Source of the DNA: Singulisphaera sp. GP187
GTDB taxonomy: Bacteria > Planctomycetota > Phycisphaerae > Phycisphaerales > SM1A02
Direction: 5' to 3'
Length of the DNA stretch: 64,000 bases
Assembly (NCBI GenBank): GCA_945871915.1
Contig: CAMBXO010000003.1
Location: forward strand, 159,794-223,793
Below are positions 50,828-59,953 of the stretch, piece by piece. Under the pieces are notes generated by a model. That model saw only the letters and a program-made list of their open reading frames with translations. It was not told the origin of the DNA and did not search any database. Position numbers and translations under genes: made by a program. Positions within the stretch are counted from its first letter, which is position 1. Every line of letters begins with the position of its first letter.

Positions 50828-53305
50828 ATGAACGGCTCCGCTCGCCCACCCTTGCGCTCGGGTTTGCCGCCGACGGGCACCCCCCTGCAGAAACTCATGG
50901 GACTGGCTTGCGCTGTCGCAATCTGTCTGTGTGTGGTGGTTCGCGCAGACGGAGTTGAAGACGAAAGCCTTGCCGATCGACCCATCAGCAAAGTGACGCT
51001 CATTGGACTGGGGCGAATTGGCGAACAGGAAATACGCAACAACCTCCGCGTAGCAACGGGCGAGCCCTACGACTCGCGAATGGTGCGAGAAGATGTGACA
51101 AACCTGTACCGCCTTGGCCACTTTGCAACGGTGACTGCGGATGCCAAGATTCTTCCTGACGGAACGGTCGAAGTTTCCTATCTCATGGTTGAACAGGCGA
51201 TCGTGCAGGCCATTCAAACCGTCGGAAACAAGGCTTTGAGCGATCAGGAGCTTCGCGGAGTCATCCCGCTTTTCCCCGGCGGTGCGCGAGACGACTTTCT
51301 GCTGCAGCAGAGTGTCTTCAAGATCAAAGAGCTCTATAAAGGAAAGGGTCACTATTTGATCGAAGTCTCGGTCGACGAGAGTCGACTGAAGGAAGAAGGC
51401 ATTCTGATCTTCCGAATTGTGGAGGGGCCGCGGGTTCGCATTCGTGAAATCGAGTTTGTTGGCAACCGCGCATTTCCCGCCAAGCAATTGGCGCCGCAAA
51501 TCAAGACCAAGCCATGGATCTTTCTCTTTCGCAAAGGCAACCTCGATGAGGAGTTGCTGGTGGATGATGTGGCCACGCTTGATGCCTATTACAAAGATCG
51601 CGGGTATGTGGATGTGCGCGTGGATCGCAGATTGGAATTGAGCGCGGATCAGAAAGAGGCCAAGGTGATCTTTGTTATCACGGAAGGCCGCCAATACCGC
51701 TTGCGAAGTGTGCGCATCGAGGCACCCGGTGGCAAGAGTTCGCTCAAGGTTTTTAGCCCGGAACAATTACGGGGTTTGATGGCGCTTCGACCTGGGGATG
51801 CCTACACCAAGAACCGCATTGAGCAAAGCACCAAACTGATCCAAAGTGCTTATTTCACCATGGGCTATGTGGATGCACGCGTCGAAGCAACCTATGTGCG
51901 TGCCGGCGAGGAACCCGATGTGGACATGCTGATCACCGTGTCGGAAGGCGATGCTTTTCAGACGGGTCTGGTGCGAATTCAGGGAAATTTTATCACCCGC
52001 GACAAAGTGATCCGCCGGCTCGTGCGCTTTCAGCCCGGTCGACCCATCGATGGAAATGAGATCGACAACACCGACAAACGATTGAAGGCCAGCAATCTCT
52101 TTAACGAAACGCGCGTCACGCTGCAGCCGGTGGATGCCAACACTCCAACGCAGCGTGATGTGCTGGTGGACTTGAAAGAAAAGAACACCGGCAGTCTGAA
52201 CTTTGGCGTTGCTGTGGGAACGGACAATGGATTTGGCGGTGAGATTTCGCTCAATCAATACAACTTCGATATGGCCGACCCGCCAGCCAGTCTGGGCGAG
52301 TTTGTGGGCGGTCGTTCGTTCCGAGGTGCTGGGCAGACTTTCAATCTCAGCCTGCAACCGGGTGTCGAAGTCAGCACCTATTCGGTGGGTATTGGCGACC
52401 CACATCTTTTTGAGACGGACTGGTCAGGCAATGCCAGCACTTTTTATCGCAATCGAATTTATCCCTATTACAACGAGGAACGATGGAACATGCAGGTTGG
52501 CCTTGGTCGGCGCGTGGGCGACTTCTGGACCTTTAACAGCAATGCTCGATTTGACTCCGTTACGTTGACGGAGTTCCAAAGTGGAACACCTGTCGAGGTG
52601 TACAACCAAGCTGGGCCTTCCACCTTCGCCGTTTTATCTGCGAGTATTCAACGCAACACCATCGACAATCGCGCGCGGCCGGGCTCGGGAAGCATTCTTG
52701 ATTTTTCGTTTAGCCAATATGTTGGCGAGTACACGTTTCCAACAACGCGCGTGAGCTACACCACCTTTCTCACCTTGGACGAGGACTTCTTAGGGCGAAA
52801 AACCACACTGCGTCTTAACAGCCAAGCGGCCTACATCTTTAGTAGTGACGCACCCGTCTTTGAGCGCTTTTATATGGGCGGCCGCAGTTTCCGCGGATTT
52901 GCATTCCGAGGCGTCAGCCCGCAATCGGAAGCCCTGCTCAACACTTCGCCGTGGCCGGCGGCGCCCATTGTGGCCCCCTATACCCAGTATGGAACCGCCG
53001 TGGTCCCAACTGGGCCGACCTGGCAGAACAACCCAGTCGGCGGTCAGTTTCTTTTCTTTGCCGGTGCGCAACTTGAGACACCCATCTTTATGGACAGTAT
53101 CACCATGGTGTTTTTCTGCGACTCCGGAACAGTGGACGACAGTGCCAGTCTCGATTTGTATCGAGTCAGTGTCGGCAGTGGCCTGCGCCTCTACATCCCG
53201 ATGATGGGACCCGCTCCCATTGCACTGGATTTTGCAATCCCCATTATGAAACAGGAATTCGATTCAACGCAGACCTTCTCATTTAACGCAGAAATGCCCT
53301 TCTGA
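50828..53305 (+). CDS. bamA: Outer membrane protein assembly factor BamA
   Basis: 825 residues. A signal-like stretch (LMGLACAVAICLCVVVRADG) lies about 30 residues in, after a basic N-terminus. Five POTRA domains follow, starting with ISKVTLIGLGRIGEQEIRNNLRVATGEPYDSRMVREDVTNLYRLGHFATVTA. A later one is FQTGLVRIQGNFITRDKVIRRLVRFQPGRPIDGNEIDNTDKRLKASNLF. The ~400-residue barrel begins EKNTGSLNFGVAVGTDNGFGGEISLNQYNF. Its loop 6 region has FERFYMGGRSFRGFAFRGVSPQ (the conserved RGF/Y motif). The protein ends FSFNAEMPF with a C-terminal Phe, the outer-membrane beta-signal. Two skp-like genes follow. Confidence 0.95.
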   Translation: MNGSARPPLRSGLPPTGTPLQKLMGLACAVAICLCVVVRADGVEDESLADRPISKVTLIGLGRIGEQEIRNNLRVATGEPYDSRMVREDVTNLYRLGHFATVTADAKILPDGTVEVSYLMVEQAIVQAIQTVGNKALSDQELRGVIPLFPGGARDDFLLQQSVFKIKELYKGKGHYLIEVSVDESRLKEEGILIFRIVEGPRVRIREIEFVGNRAFPAKQLAPQIKTKPWIFLFRKGNLDEELLVDDVATLDAYYKDRGYVDVRVDRRLELSADQKEAKVIFVITEGRQYRLRSVRIEAPGGKSSLKVFSPEQLRGLMALRPGDAYTKNRIEQSTKLIQSAYFTMGYVDARVEATYVRAGEEPDVDMLITVSEGDAFQTGLVRIQGNFITRDKVIRRLVRFQPGRPIDGNEIDNTDKRLKASNLFNETRVTLQPVDANTPTQRDVLVDLKEKNTGSLNFGVAVGTDNGFGGEISLNQYNFDMADPPASLGEFVGGRSFRGAGQTFNLSLQPGVEVSTYSVGIGDPHLFETDWSGNASTFYRNRIYPYYNEERWNMQVGLGRRVGDFWTFNSNARFDSVTLTEFQSGTPVEVYNQAGPSTFAVLSASIQRNTIDNRARPGSGSILDFSFSQYVGEYTFPTTRVSYTTFLTLDEDFLGRKTTLRLNSQAAYIFSSDAPVFERFYMGGRSFRGFAFRGVSPQSEALLNTSPWPAAPIVAPYTQYGTAVVPTGPTWQNNPVGGQFLFFAGAQLETPIFMDSITMVFFCDSGTVDDSASLDLYRVSVGSGLRLYIPMMGPAPIALDFAIPIMKQEFDSTQTFSFNAEMPF

Positions 53306-53363
53306 ACTCATCGCATTGAAAGAGCCGGGCTTCTACAATCCCTGCCCCAACGGAGAACCAACC

Positions 53364-54014
53364 ATGCAGCACACCACTCGAACCATTCTTCTTACAACGG
53401 CTGTTGCAACGGCTTTGGCACTCGGTTCAGTTGCCATGGGCGTGGCTCGGCCCGTCGCACCGGGTCAAGGCACGCGAGTTGCCAGCGTGAATTTGCCCCG
53501 TCTCTTGGACAAATTGCAAGAGCGCCAAGACTTCGAGATGCAAGTGGAAGCGATGAAGCGACAATTTCAGGAAGAAGCCCTCTCTCGCAAGAACAAAATG
53601 GAAGGCGCACTCAAAGAAGTTGAGGGCATGCCCGACACGCCTGAACGACAGGCCAAGGTTGAACCCATCATCTTGGAACAGTTACAGATGGAGCAGTGGG
53701 CCAACAGCAAGGGTGGCGAATTGGACTACGAGAAGAGCCTGATGTGGCGCAGCATTTACCGCAATCTGCGAAGTGAATCCGCCAAGTTGGCTGAAACCGA
53801 GGGGTATGACTACATCATGATTGATGACGGAAGCGAGGATCTTGGAACCAACCGAGATGTGAAAGTGTCACTCGAAGGACAAGTTCTGGATCAGTTTCAA
53901 CGCCGCCGCATGTTGTATGCCAATCCTGCCAATGATCTCACAGACAAACTCATCGTGCGCATGAACAATGCCAGAGCCGCTGGCACTTCTGTCGCACCTT
54001 CTTCTGCCAAGTGA
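53364..54014 (+). CDS. OmpH/Skp-family periplasmic chaperone, copy 1
   Basis: 216 residues from ATG 53364, which has GGAG upstream (MQHTTRTILLTTAVATALALGSVAMGVARPVAPGQ, signal peptide). The OmpH pattern is RVASVNLPRLLDKLQERQDFEMQVEAMKRQFQEEALSRKNKMEGALKEVEGMPDTPERQAKVEPIILEQLQMEQWAN, a long helical hairpin. It is then closed by a strand block, EGYDYIMIDDGSEDLG. Skp-type chaperones carry unfolded outer-membrane proteins across the periplasm to BamA. The first residue of the family pattern (I-A-V-V-D) appears as VASVN. The stop is 5 bases before the second copy. Confidence 0.85.
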   Translation: MQHTTRTILLTTAVATALALGSVAMGVARPVAPGQGTRVASVNLPRLLDKLQERQDFEMQVEAMKRQFQEEALSRKNKMEGALKEVEGMPDTPERQAKVEPIILEQLQMEQWANSKGGELDYEKSLMWRSIYRNLRSESAKLAETEGYDYIMIDDGSEDLGTNRDVKVSLEGQVLDQFQRRRMLYANPANDLTDKLIVRMNNARAAGTSVAPSSAK

Positions 54015-54018
54015 CCAC

Positions 54019-54624
54019 ATGAACAACGGACCTTATTCCATGCGACGCCTTTCTCTCCTTGCCATTCTTCCATTCCTTCTTCTCTTGTGGGCCATGGTGA
54101 CTCCAGAGAAACCCGCGGTTGTTGGCTGCGTGGATCTTGAACGCATCTTTGCCGGATTGGATCAGCACAAATCCAATGAAGCAAAACTTGCCGAGGTCAT
54201 TAAGGCCGAAGCCACAAAACGAGATGCCATTGGTGCCGAAGTGCAGTCGTTGCAAGCTGAGATGGAGAACTTTAAGCCTGATACGCCTGGCTTTGCAGAA
54301 ACGGGCCGCAAACTCACCGATGCCGCTGGACGACTGAAGGTGTTTGAGGAATTCCTGAAGCGCAAATTGGAATTTGAGCAGAGCAATCTCGTTCGCAATA
54401 CCTACAACTCCATCAAGGCGTCACTTGGGACTATCTGCAAGGAACAGAGCATCGACATTGTGTTCATGGATGATGCCAGCCCGCCATTCGACAAAAATGA
54501 TCCAAGGCCGATCACCCAGCAGATTTCTGGCCGCCGCATGATGTGGTTCAATCCATCGCTCGACATGACCGATCTTGTGATCAAGCGCATGAACGAGGCA
54601 TTCGCCTCTGGAAAAGGTTTGTGA
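54019..54624 (+). CDS. OmpH/Skp-family periplasmic chaperone, copy 2
   Basis: 201 residues from ATG 54019 ([35 protein letters not shown]); the ATG at 54040 is also possible. The hydrophobic segment has no clear cleavage site, so this copy may stay membrane-anchored. The OmpH core is [86 protein letters not shown], then [20 protein letters not shown]. It clearly descends from the same family as its upstream neighbour but is well diverged from it. The last bases overlap the lpxD2 start (GTGA). Confidence 0.85.
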   Translation: MNNGPYSMRRLSLLAILPFLLLLWAMVTPEKPAVVGCVDLERIFAGLDQHKSNEAKLAEVIKAEATKRDAIGAEVQSLQAEMENFKPDTPGFAETGRKLTDAAGRLKVFEEFLKRKLEFEQSNLVRNTYNSIKASLGTICKEQSIDIVFMDDASPPFDKNDPRPITQQISGRRMMWFNPSLDMTDLVIKRMNEAFASGKGL

Positions 54625-55670
54625 ATCGACCGCCTGCCACCGCGGCAGAACTTGCACTGCTCGTGGAGGGGCAGTTGGATGGTTGCTCAACGGCGGTCGT
54701 ACGCGGCATGAATTCCATTGAGGATGCTGCGGCGGATGAAGCGGCATTTATCGTGAACGAAAAGTACGCCGCGCAGTGGATCAACGCGACAACGCGCGTG
54801 GCCATTGTGGCACAGAATGTTCCGTGCGATGTTGGGGATCGCGCAACTCGCGCGCTGATTCGCGTGGCCCATGCGGAGTTGGCACTCGCCAAGGCTCTGG
54901 AGGCCTTTGCTCCTGCTGCGGAAATGCCTCAACTGGGCGTGCACGCCACCGCCGTTGTGGATCCGTCTGCCACCATTGGGCCGGGCGCACGCATTGGTGC
55001 TCACGTTGTCATTGAGCGATCGGCTCGCCTTGGCGCGCAGTGCGTTCTGCATGCTGGTTCATTCGTCGGTGCTGAAGTCATCATGGGCGACCACTGTGTT
55101 CTTCATGCACATGCAGTTGTGCGCGAACGCTGCCAACTTGGTCATCGCGTGGTGATCAATGCGTGCACCGTCATTGGCAGCGATGGCTTTGGCTACCGCC
55201 CTGCCGCCGATGGAAAAAGCATGGTTCGCATTCCGCATCTTGGCACAGTTGTGCTTGACGATGGCGTGGAGATTGGCGCCAACTGCTGTGTGGACCGCGC
55301 CAAGTTTGGTGCAACCCGTGTTGGCGCTGGCACCAAAATTGACAATCTTTGCCAAATTGCGCACGGATGTCGCATTGGACGAATGACCGTCATCGCCGGG
55401 CTCACGGGGCTTGCTGGAAGTGTCACCGTTGGCGATGGAGTGCAAATTGGTGGCAGTTGCGGCATTGGCGACCATCTCACCATCGGCAATGGGGCCCGGC
55501 TGGCAGCGAAGAGTGCTCTCATGAATGATGTTCCAGAAGGGGCAACATGGGGCGGAATGCCTGCACAGGACATTCGGACCGAATTGAGAGTGATCGCTGC
55601 AATCCGTAAACTGCCTGAATGGTCACGGAAGTTCCGTCGTCTCAGCGAGGATTCAGGGAAGGCGCTTTGA
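54621..55670 (+). CDS. lpxD: UDP-3-O-acylglucosamine N-acyltransferase, copy 2
   Basis: 349 residues from GTG 54621 ([36 protein letters not shown]), overlapping the previous stop; the track start at 54543 adds 26. The N-terminal domain has [31 protein letters not shown]. The beta-helix runs from [32 protein letters not shown] to [71 protein letters not shown]. The catalytic His is in QIAHG. It has the normal cluster position (between skp and fabZ), so this copy is the positional equivalent of enterobacterial lpxD. Identity with the copy at 49678 looks moderate, not recent. Confidence 0.92.
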   Translation: MNRPPATAAELALLVEGQLDGCSTAVVRGMNSIEDAAADEAAFIVNEKYAAQWINATTRVAIVAQNVPCDVGDRATRALIRVAHAELALAKALEAFAPAAEMPQLGVHATAVVDPSATIGPGARIGAHVVIERSARLGAQCVLHAGSFVGAEVIMGDHCVLHAHAVVRERCQLGHRVVINACTVIGSDGFGYRPAADGKSMVRIPHLGTVVLDDGVEIGANCCVDRAKFGATRVGAGTKIDNLCQIAHGCRIGRMTVIAGLTGLAGSVTVGDGVQIGGSCGIGDHLTIGNGARLAAKSALMNDVPEGATWGGMPAQDIRTELRVIAAIRKLPEWSRKFRRLSEDSGKAL

Positions 55671-57025
55671 CGGCATCCCCGTCTGCAGTGAAGGGGCCTC
55701 GTCCACCCTCCGGTGAGCGGCAACGAACACTCGCTGCTTCGGTGACAGTGCGTGGCAAAGGATTGTTGCATGGTCAAGACGCAACGCTGGAAATCAATCC
55801 GGCGCCTGCAGGCACTGGAATCGTTTTTGAACGCACCGATCTTTCGCCGCCAGTCACCATTCCTGCGCTGGTCTCGCATGTCATTCCCAAAGCGCGTCGC
55901 ACCACGCTGCGTGTGGGCGATGCCACCATTGACACAGTGGAGCATTGCCTGAGCGCGCTGGCCGGCCTGCGCGTGGACAACGCCGTGCTGCGAATCGCTG
56001 GACCGGAATTGCCACTTGGTGATGGAAGCGCGCTGCCATTCCTTGAGCCCATTCGAGCAGTCGGCTTGGTGGAACAAGATGCGCTTCGCCGCACTTTTCA
56101 ACTTCGCGAGCCCATTGTTGTCGAAGACGGCAATGCCATGATCGCAGCGATGCCACGAAGTGAAGAGGGCATGGAGGTGGTGTATGACCTTGACTACGGT
56201 CCCACCGAGCATCGGATTCCGAGACAGATGCAGGTGTTTGATCCAGCCCGTGACGACTACGCGAAGAACATCGCGCCCGCTCGCACTTACAGTCTGAGCG
56301 AAGAGGCGGAAAAACTATGGGCCGCTGGCATGTGCCGCCACCTCACGCCCCGCGAAGCGTTGGTGATTGGTCCCGATGGACCGATCGACAATGCGTTTCG
56401 ATTTTCGAACGAGCCGGTGCGCCACAAACTGCTCGATGTGCTTGGTGATCTGTATCTGGTTGGGCGGCCAGTTCAGTGCCGAGTGATTGCCTATCGAAGC
56501 GGTCACGGGCTCAATCGGCAGTTGGCACAGCAACTTCGCCGCGCCATGAAGGCGGCGGATCTTGCGGAGAGTTTGGTGGCTGGCCGCGCCATGGACTCTC
56601 GAGCGATCCAACGGCTGTTGCCCCATCGCTTTCCCATGCTGCTGGTCGATCGTGTGGTGGAAATCGATGGTGAGCGTCGTGCGGTCGGCGTAAAGAATGT
56701 CACGGCCAACGAACCCTTTTTTCAGGGGCATTATCCGGGAACTCCCATCATGCCGGGCGTGCTCATTGTGGAAGCGATGGCACAGTTAGGTGGCTTGTTG
56801 CTGAGTCGAACGCTGGAACACACCGGCCGCGTCGCCCTGCTGTTGAGCCTGGACAAAGTGAAACTTCGCAAGGCCGTTACGCCGGGTGACCAACTTGTGT
56901 TAGAAGCGGAAACCATTCGAGCCAATGCCCGCACAGCGAGCCTGCGTTGCCGAGCCAGTGTGGGTGGTAAGCCCGCCGCGGAAGCAGAGATTCGCTTTAT
57001 GATGGTCGATCCAGAGCAAGCCTGA
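55667..57025 (+). CDS. Bifunctional LpxC-FabZ (deacetylase / 3-hydroxyacyl-ACP dehydratase)
   Basis: 452 residues from TTG 55667, overlapping the lpxD2 stop (TTGA). The LpxC half (~15-300) has the zinc and base residues in [22 protein letters not shown], in [16 protein letters not shown] and in [15 protein letters not shown]. The FabZ half (~305-452) is [64 protein letters not shown], with the catalytic His (QGHYP) and Glu (VEAMAQ). The fusion makes the committed lipid A deacetylation step and the hydroxyacyl-ACP dehydratase one protein. Such fusions are known in Bacteroidetes and planctomycetes. Confidence 0.95.
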   Translation: MTASPSAVKGPRPPSGERQRTLAASVTVRGKGLLHGQDATLEINPAPAGTGIVFERTDLSPPVTIPALVSHVIPKARRTTLRVGDATIDTVEHCLSALAGLRVDNAVLRIAGPELPLGDGSALPFLEPIRAVGLVEQDALRRTFQLREPIVVEDGNAMIAAMPRSEEGMEVVYDLDYGPTEHRIPRQMQVFDPARDDYAKNIAPARTYSLSEEAEKLWAAGMCRHLTPREALVIGPDGPIDNAFRFSNEPVRHKLLDVLGDLYLVGRPVQCRVIAYRSGHGLNRQLAQQLRRAMKAADLAESLVAGRAMDSRAIQRLLPHRFPMLLVDRVVEIDGERRAVGVKNVTANEPFFQGHYPGTPIMPGVLIVEAMAQLGGLLLSRTLEHTGRVALLLSLDKVKLRKAVTPGDQLVLEAETIRANARTASLRCRASVGGKPAAEAEIRFMMVDPEQA

Positions 57026-57031
57026 GTTCCC

Positions 57032-57892
57032 ATGCCCACGATTCACCCAACTGCAATCATTGATCCATCCACGCACATTGGCGACCATGTCACCATTGGC
57101 CCGTGGTGCGTGATCGGCCCCCGCTGTTCGATCGGTGATAGCACCACGCTTGTTTCGCATGTGCACATGGATCGTGACACGACGCTTGGAAACGAGAACA
57201 TTCTCCATCCGTTTACGATTGTTGGCGGTCCGCCGCAAGACAAAAAGTTTCACGGCGAGCGCACCACGCTGGTGATTGGCGATCGCAATCAGATTCGTGA
57301 ATTTGCCAGCATTCATCGTGGAACCAGCAACGGCGGCGGTGTCACCACGATTGGAAACGACAACCTCATCATGGGGTGTGTGCACATTGCCCACGATTGT
57401 GTGATTGGCTCCGAAGTCATCGCGGCCAACAATGCCATGCTGGCCGGACATGTCACGGTGGGCGATGGGGCCAACATTGGCGGCGGCGCTGGGCTGCACC
57501 ACTTTGTGCGAGTGGGTACCCGTGGTTTCATTGGCGCCATGGCTCGCGTGAGCAAGGATGTTCCGCCCTACATGATTGTTGAAGGAAATCCTGCAGAGGT
57601 TCGCGGGCACAACGCCATTGCCATGCGAAGGCTTGGACTGAGTGATGCGGAAGTGGATGCCATGAAGGAGGCGTACAAGCGCCTCTTCAGAGATCGCGGT
57701 GGCAATATTCTCGAGAAGATTGCATCGTTACGAAATGATTTCCCGGCGTTTGCCACCATGCAGACTTTGTGCGAAGCCGTGCTTGAGACGGTCGGTGGTG
57801 TGCATGGCCGTGCTCAAGAAGCCACTCGAGGTGATGACAAACGCCAGCGGCGGGGCGCATCCGCGCAACTGCCTGCCACTCCAGAAGCCTGA
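57032..57892 (+). CDS. lpxA: Acyl-ACP--UDP-GlcNAc O-acyltransferase
   Basis: 286 residues. A left-handed beta-helix from IHPTAIIDPSTHIGDHVTIGPWCVIGPRCSIGDSTTLVSHVHM through HPFTIVGGPPQDKKFHGERTTLVIGDRNQIREFASIHRGTSNGGGVTTIGNDNLIMGCVHIAHDCVIGSEVIAANNAMLAGHVTVGD. The catalytic His is in IAHDC. The C-terminal helical domain follows (HNAIAMRRLGLSDAEVDAMKEAYKRLFRDRGGNILEKIASL). The GGPPQDKK motif distinguishes LpxA from LpxD. A basic ~25-residue tail (TRGDDKRQRRGASAQLPATPEA) is extra. It is the first enzyme of lipid A synthesis, 6 bases downstream of lpxC-fabZ. Confidence 0.96.
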   Translation: MPTIHPTAIIDPSTHIGDHVTIGPWCVIGPRCSIGDSTTLVSHVHMDRDTTLGNENILHPFTIVGGPPQDKKFHGERTTLVIGDRNQIREFASIHRGTSNGGGVTTIGNDNLIMGCVHIAHDCVIGSEVIAANNAMLAGHVTVGDGANIGGGAGLHHFVRVGTRGFIGAMARVSKDVPPYMIVEGNPAEVRGHNAIAMRRLGLSDAEVDAMKEAYKRLFRDRGGNILEKIASLRNDFPAFATMQTLCEAVLETVGGVHGRAQEATRGDDKRQRRGASAQLPATPEA

Positions 57893-57903
57893 AAGGGATT
57901 TGT

Positions 57904-58617
57904 ATGACTACGCCAGCAAGCAAGATGAGAATTGATGAACAAATGGAGATGGCTGAGGCCGCCCTGCGGCGCGGCAATTGGTTTGAAAGCGAGCGGTGTG
58001 GTCAACGGGGACTCGAGATGGCTCGCAGCGCGGAAGAATTCACCGCCATGGCAAGAATTTGTCTGCTGCTTCAAGAAGCCAGGCGTTTGCGTTTGCAAGC
58101 GGCGTTTACTGCAAAGAAGGTCTTCCTTCTGAATGAAGGGATCATGGAAGAGATCAAGGTTCATGCCGGTTGCTATGTCGTGGAGCCCCCTTTGGTCGGC
58201 GCGGATGCGCGGCGATTGCGGCTGGCGGCACTGCGAGATGAGATCCCGGTGGCCATCTTGTGTCGGGAGCCGGTCAATCGGGCCGGGTTGTGTCCGGTGG
58301 TTGCTTTGGGGGCAGTCACGGTTCGAACTCGAATTCAACCGCCTAAGAATCCGGACAAGCCAACGCTTTCATGGATTGCTGCTGCGATCGAATCGCTCGG
58401 AGACAGTGCAGTTGAGAGTGTCGATGTGGGTCACGACCTTGATAAGCAGATTGACAATGTGATGGCAAAGTTGGATGCGATTCCCGATCACGAGGGGCTG
58501 CACCAATTGCTCATGGATTTATGTGAGCGGGCGGCCAAGGGGTTCGTTCGCTTAGAGCCAACCATCGATCCGCTTGAAGCCGAACTGGCCGACGAGATAG
58601 ACGACTCAAAGCAGTGA
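57904..58617 (+). CDS. Hypothetical protein at the end of the lipid A cluster
   Basis: 237 residues, no signal peptide. The N-terminal ~60 residues look like paired TPR-type helices (EQMEMAEAALRRGNWFESERCGQRGLEMARSAEEFTAMARICLLLQEARRLRL). A mixed alpha/beta part follows, with VHAGCYVVEPPLVGADARRLRLAALRDEIPVAILCREPVNRAGLCPVVALGAVTVRTRI. The protein ends with an acidic tail (LEAELADEIDDSKQ). I do not recognise the family. It starts 11 bases after lpxA with no terminator between, so it is likely part of the same operon and may serve envelope biogenesis. Confidence 0.75.
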   Translation: MTTPASKMRIDEQMEMAEAALRRGNWFESERCGQRGLEMARSAEEFTAMARICLLLQEARRLRLQAAFTAKKVFLLNEGIMEEIKVHAGCYVVEPPLVGADARRLRLAALRDEIPVAILCREPVNRAGLCPVVALGAVTVRTRIQPPKNPDKPTLSWIAAAIESLGDSAVESVDVGHDLDKQIDNVMAKLDAIPDHEGLHQLLMDLCERAAKGFVRLEPTIDPLEAELADEIDDSKQ

Positions 58618-58708
58618 CCATAACCAGGGACGGGGGTCGTTATTGGTCACACGAAACACGTCCACCGCCAAGCAGCCCCCACCAATTCTAATTCTTGCAG
58701 GCGAGATT

Positions 58709-59932
58709 TCACCCTCGCCAGTCAAGGCCTTCGGGTAGGCCGTTGCCAAGATTCATGGCACCATCGCGAGTCACAACAATTGCGTCTTCAACGCGAATGC
58801 CGCCGATTGCATGGCAATAGAGCCCAGGTTCAATTGTGATCGTGTCGCCGTCGATCAGTTCGGGACCGCCCGCGTCCACCAGTGGCAATTCGTGAACATC
58901 TAATCCAACACCATGGCCGGTTCCGTGCACCATGCCGCACCATGTTGCGGGCGAGTTCATAGGCGGCAAACCCATTCCAAAACCTGCATCCTGAATCACG
59001 CGACGAGTCACCGCGTGCACCGAGTCGCCGGTCACACCAGCCTTTACGCTTTTGATTGCGGTTGCCTTGGCAAGCACAACCGCTGCGTGCATGCGCGCGA
59101 CTTCTGTTGGAATTGTGCCATGCACCACCGTGCGGGTGCTATCGCCCCAATAACCGCTGGCCTTGTTGCGAGGAAAGACATCCACAATGATGGGTTGGCC
59201 AGTCTGCAACGGACCAGTTCCGTCGTGATGGCAATCGCCACCTTGTGGACCACCCGCAACGATTGAGCGCGGGTTTTCGTAGCCCTCACGAATGAGAAAT
59301 GTGTCGATTTCGCCACGCACACGCTCACTTGTCACTGGCGATCCTTGGTGCAGCAAGCCGCCGCTTGCATTGGCTGAAGCATTGGCAATGAATCGGCACG
59401 CAAGCTCAATTGCACGCTCAGTCACTCGCTGGCTCTCTTGCATCGCTGCGATCTCCGTAGCATCTTTTGCGCGCCGATCCAAGGTAAAAAGAAGCGGATC
59501 GCAGCGAACCGAAATGCCTGCGTTCACGAGATGATGTTGAAAAATCGCTGGGAATGTTCGATCACAAACGGCCTTCTTCGCTCCAGCGCGAACGAGACAT
59601 TCAGCAAGAGCTTGGGCGGTCGCGGTTTCGCGCTCACTGCTCAATCCATTCGAGGGGCTGAAATCAAGTGGCGAACAAATGTTGTCAGCCCGCGCCGTCT
59701 TGCGAGCGCGATCGATTTCGATGTCTCTCAGAATGAGTGTGCGTATTCGGTTTCCGCCGCCGAGGCTCCACTCCATCATGGCAACGGGGTCACCAACGCG
59801 AAAGCGAATGCGATGCAGGAGTGACATGTTCACGGCAGGAATGCCAGCCATGACAATTGCTTCGTCGTTTGCGACCATGGCTGGAAGAATACGAATGGGG
59901 TTCGTTGGGGAAAGGTGAGTTGGCATGGTCAC
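58709..59932 (-). CDS. M24-family aminopeptidase (Xaa-Pro peptidase-like)
   Basis: 407 residues; the second ATG at 59926 is also possible. The N-terminal creatinase-like domain has DEAIVMAGIPAVNMSLLHRIRFRVGDPVAMMEW. The C-terminal pita-bread domain has the metal ligands: Asp in IIVDVFPRNKASGYWGDSTRTVVHG (D...D), His in MVHGTGHGVGLDVHELP, Glu in ITIEPGLYCHAIGGIRVEDAIVV. The dinuclear metal centre is therefore complete. It removes N-terminal residues, probably from X-Pro peptides, in the cytoplasm. A G-rich 13-bp motif flanks the gene on both sides. Confidence 0.9.
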   Translation of the reverse strand: MTMPTHLSPTNPIRILPAMVANDEAIVMAGIPAVNMSLLHRIRFRVGDPVAMMEWSLGGGNRIRTLILRDIEIDRARKTARADNICSPLDFSPSNGLSSERETATAQALAECLVRAGAKKAVCDRTFPAIFQHHLVNAGISVRCDPLLFTLDRRAKDATEIAAMQESQRVTERAIELACRFIANASANASGGLLHQGSPVTSERVRGEIDTFLIREGYENPRSIVAGGPQGGDCHHDGTGPLQTGQPIIVDVFPRNKASGYWGDSTRTVVHGTIPTEVARMHAAVVLAKATAIKSVKAGVTGDSVHAVTRRVIQDAGFGMGLPPMNSPATWCGMVHGTGHGVGLDVHELPLVDAGGPELIDGDTITIEPGLYCHAIGGIRVEDAIVVTRDGAMNLGNGLPEGLDWRG

Positions 59933-59953
59933 TAGGGACGGGGGTCCAGTAAC

